Source: an uncultured Bacteroidales bacterium (lineage in GTDB: Bacteria > Bacteroidota > Bacteroidia > Bacteroidales > Bacteroidaceae). Taken from it: a stretch of 64,000 bases of DNA. The stretch spans positions 30,548 through 94,547 of the forward strand of contig CACWFV010000010.1 in the NCBI GenBank assembly GCA_902760315.1, in the 5' to 3' direction. Shown one piece after another: positions 63,229 to 64,000 of this stretch. The notes under the pieces are model-generated. The model made no database searches and was not told the DNA's origin. It was given only the letters and a program-made list of their open reading frames with translations. Made by a program: the position numbers and the translations under genes. Within the stretch, counting starts at the first letter, position 1, and every line of letters starts with the position of its first letter.

Positions 63229-63318
63229 GGGACTTTTTTCCCACAGCCTGGGAATTTTCTCCCACAGCCTGGAATTTTTCTCCCACGCCCTGGGACTTTT
63301 CTCCCACGGCTTGGGACT
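63229..63318. repeat. 21-bp tandem repeats
   Basis: Four units with CCCAC at 63240, 63261, 63282 and 63303, exactly 21 bp apart, each of the form TTTTCTCCCACAGCCTGGGA with variants. Every unit contains a small CCCA/TGGG stem. Confidence 0.85.
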
Positions 63319-63470
63319 TGCTGTGTACTGATTTTTTTTTGACTTTTCCTGTAGTTGTCAGTTCTGTTATTCCTGATTTTGGAGCGAATTCACTATTCCG
63401 TAATAACATCAAAAACAAGTATCACGCCTAACATGCTTATGTACAGCGCATTACGTGTGACGGTGACACA

Positions 63471-63641
63471 TTTTTTATGCATGTAATCTTTAGATGATTA
63501 TGTCAATCAAAGGGACCTGTCCCTCTGATTGAATGTTGCTCCATCTATTATCATTCATTTACCCGACGATGCAAAAGTAGGACCACATCAGTCCTTATGA
63601 GTCATTGTCTCAATGACAGTGGTACCTTTCCTACGTCACTT
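63471..63641. other. Intergenic segment with hairpins and a minus-strand promoter box
   Basis: No gene seen. It contains the near-perfect hairpin TCAATCA-AAGGGACCTG-type (63503-63532), a perfect GTCATTG-TCT-CAATGAC hairpin (63601-63617), and a minus-strand -7 box TACTTTTG (63572-63579) that would send transcription toward the MITE-like segment. Confidence 0.5.
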
Positions 63642-63698
63642 GAAATGCAAAATAAATTGCGATTTATTTTGCATTTCGCTCGATTTACACTATCTTTG
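63642..63698 (+). promoter_or_regulatory. Promoter overlapped by a 16-bp palindrome
   Basis: TTTG (63668-63671), 19 bp, TATCTTTG (63691-63698) is an ideal Bacteroidota promoter. GAAATGCAAAATAAAT and its exact complement flank TGCG (63642-63677), and the right arm covers the -33 box, suggesting an operator. Confidence 0.8.
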
Positions 63699-63703
63699 CA
63701 TTC

Positions 63704-63935
63704 AAGTACTGCCGATGGCTGTAAACAGCCCGTGGTCTCTGAGTGCAGAGTGGCGGTATGATTTTAGAGGGTAAAATATAGCGTTTGCTGTTTATAAGAC
63801 ATTCCGAAGTTTGGCCACAGAAGAATTCCGAGTAGAATATGCAAACGTTCACGTTATGCGTGGACGTTACTTGTTTCTCGGAAAGGTTAGGCCAAACACC
63901 AGGAATGTGGATGAGTAATTGTCCACGTTTCTTTT
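63704..63935 (+). ncRNA. Candidate structured RNA of about 230 nt, unknown family
   Basis: It starts just after the promoter. Module 1 (63707-63758) is a three-way junction: TACTGCC/GGCGGTA closes GGCTG-TAAA-CAGCC and CTCTG-AGTG-CAGAG. A hairpin ATTTTA/TAAAAT follows (63761-63777). Module 2 (63799-63908) is a long hairpin of four nested perfect helices: ACATTCC/GGAATGT, GTTTGGCC/GGCCAAAC, TTCCGAG/CTCGGAA and AACGTTCACG/CGTGGACGTT (one G-U). A GTGGA/TCCAC hairpin and a U-rich stretch (63907-63960) could terminate it. CGTTTGC (63782-63788) can pair with GCAAACG (63841-63847) in competition with the inner helix. No coding frame explains this. Confidence 0.6.
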
Positions 63936-64000
63936 GTGTTTGGTCTTGCTTTTGTTTTTTAGAGAGCAGCGCATAAACGATGATACGCTTATGCAAGCCA

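Larger units (their letters stand above)
63056..63469. mobile_element. MITE-like segment with 51-bp imperfect inverted ends
   Basis: The left end (63056-63106) and the reverse complement of the right end (63419-63469) agree at 39 of 51 positions by hand alignment, both including GTCACCGTCAC-like starts and TTAGGCGTGA. Each end is also nearly palindromic; the left one forms the perfect stem GTCACGCCTAACGC/GCGTTAGGCGTGAC and can end the GH2 transcript. Inside are a CCCACTACAAT-type hairpin and 21-bp tandem repeats. No gene is credible within it. Confidence 0.55.

Noticed and set aside
63086-63418. 110-residue minus-strand frame with seven-residue repeats (SQAVGEK type)
   Set aside because: It is produced by the 21-bp repeats, which leave several frames open. 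It has no ribosome-binding context and no protein-like ends.
63704-63935. Naming the terminal RNA as 6S RNA, tmRNA or a retron RNA
   Set aside because: The 5' and 3' ends do not pair as in 6S RNA, no tRNA-like ends or tag frame are present as in tmRNA, and no a1/a2 inverted ends or reverse transcriptase are visible, so no name is supported.
63685-63996. 103-residue minus-strand frame at the window end
   Set aside because: It runs against the strong plus-strand promoter and through the nested helices, and its composition is not protein-like.

Overview
The window looks like a chromosome segment of a Bacteroidota, most likely the Prevotella group (inferred). Supporting signs are SusC/SusD pairs, many -7 boxes of the Bacteroidota form TAnnTTTG (sometimes with TTTG 19-20 nt upstream), a fused SecDF, the gene order rplM-rpsI-rpsB-tsf, and large secreted proteins ending in a shared KGxYIxxGKKxxxK tail.

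Layout. 0-3.9 kb: end of a BASS-type transporter, then a ribosomal operon on the minus strand whose tsf carries a one-base frameshift near its 3' end. 3.8-5.3 kb: non-coding and full of repeats. 5.3-6.9 kb: an AT-rich two-gene unit, a ParA-like ATPase and a HEPN protein with an RNase-type motif, bracketed by two copies of a structured repeat. 7.1-11.9 kb: a 46-residue peptide gene, a 1310-residue MBG-repeat secreted protein and its long leader. 12.0-12.8 kb: a YefM/YoeB cassette between a tRNA-Arg gene and a displaced copy of that tRNA's 3' end. 12.8-19.6 kb: two hotdog-fold enzymes, SecDF, an EEP phosphatase/nuclease, a rhomboid protease and HU.

19.7-63 kb is a rhamnose and rhamnogalacturonan-I (RG-I) utilisation region. 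The minus-strand rha operon encodes kinase, an AraA/FucI-type isomerase, an MFS transporter and an aldolase. Around it lie an exo-RG-lyase-like protein, a double CE12 esterase, two SusC/SusD pairs, three PL11 lyases (one fused to an autotransporter-like beta-helix), GH28, GH105, two GH2 enzymes, another CE12, rhamnose mutarotase and an aldo/keto reductase. The likely flow is: secreted PL11 enzymes cut RG-I, SusC/SusD imports the oligosaccharides, periplasmic enzymes finish them, and rhamnose is catabolised to DHAP and lactaldehyde, which the reductase may reduce. No dedicated regulator and no obvious alpha-L-rhamnosidase is visible in the window.

63.05-64.0 kb is non-coding but highly organised: a MITE-like segment with 51-bp inverted ends and 21-bp tandem repeats, then a good promoter overlapping a 16-bp palindrome and driving a probable structured RNA of about 230 nt. 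The strongest candidates for something undescribed are the ParA-HEPN unit with its structured flanks, the tRNA-integrated toxin-antitoxin cassette, the 46-residue peptide and this terminal RNA.
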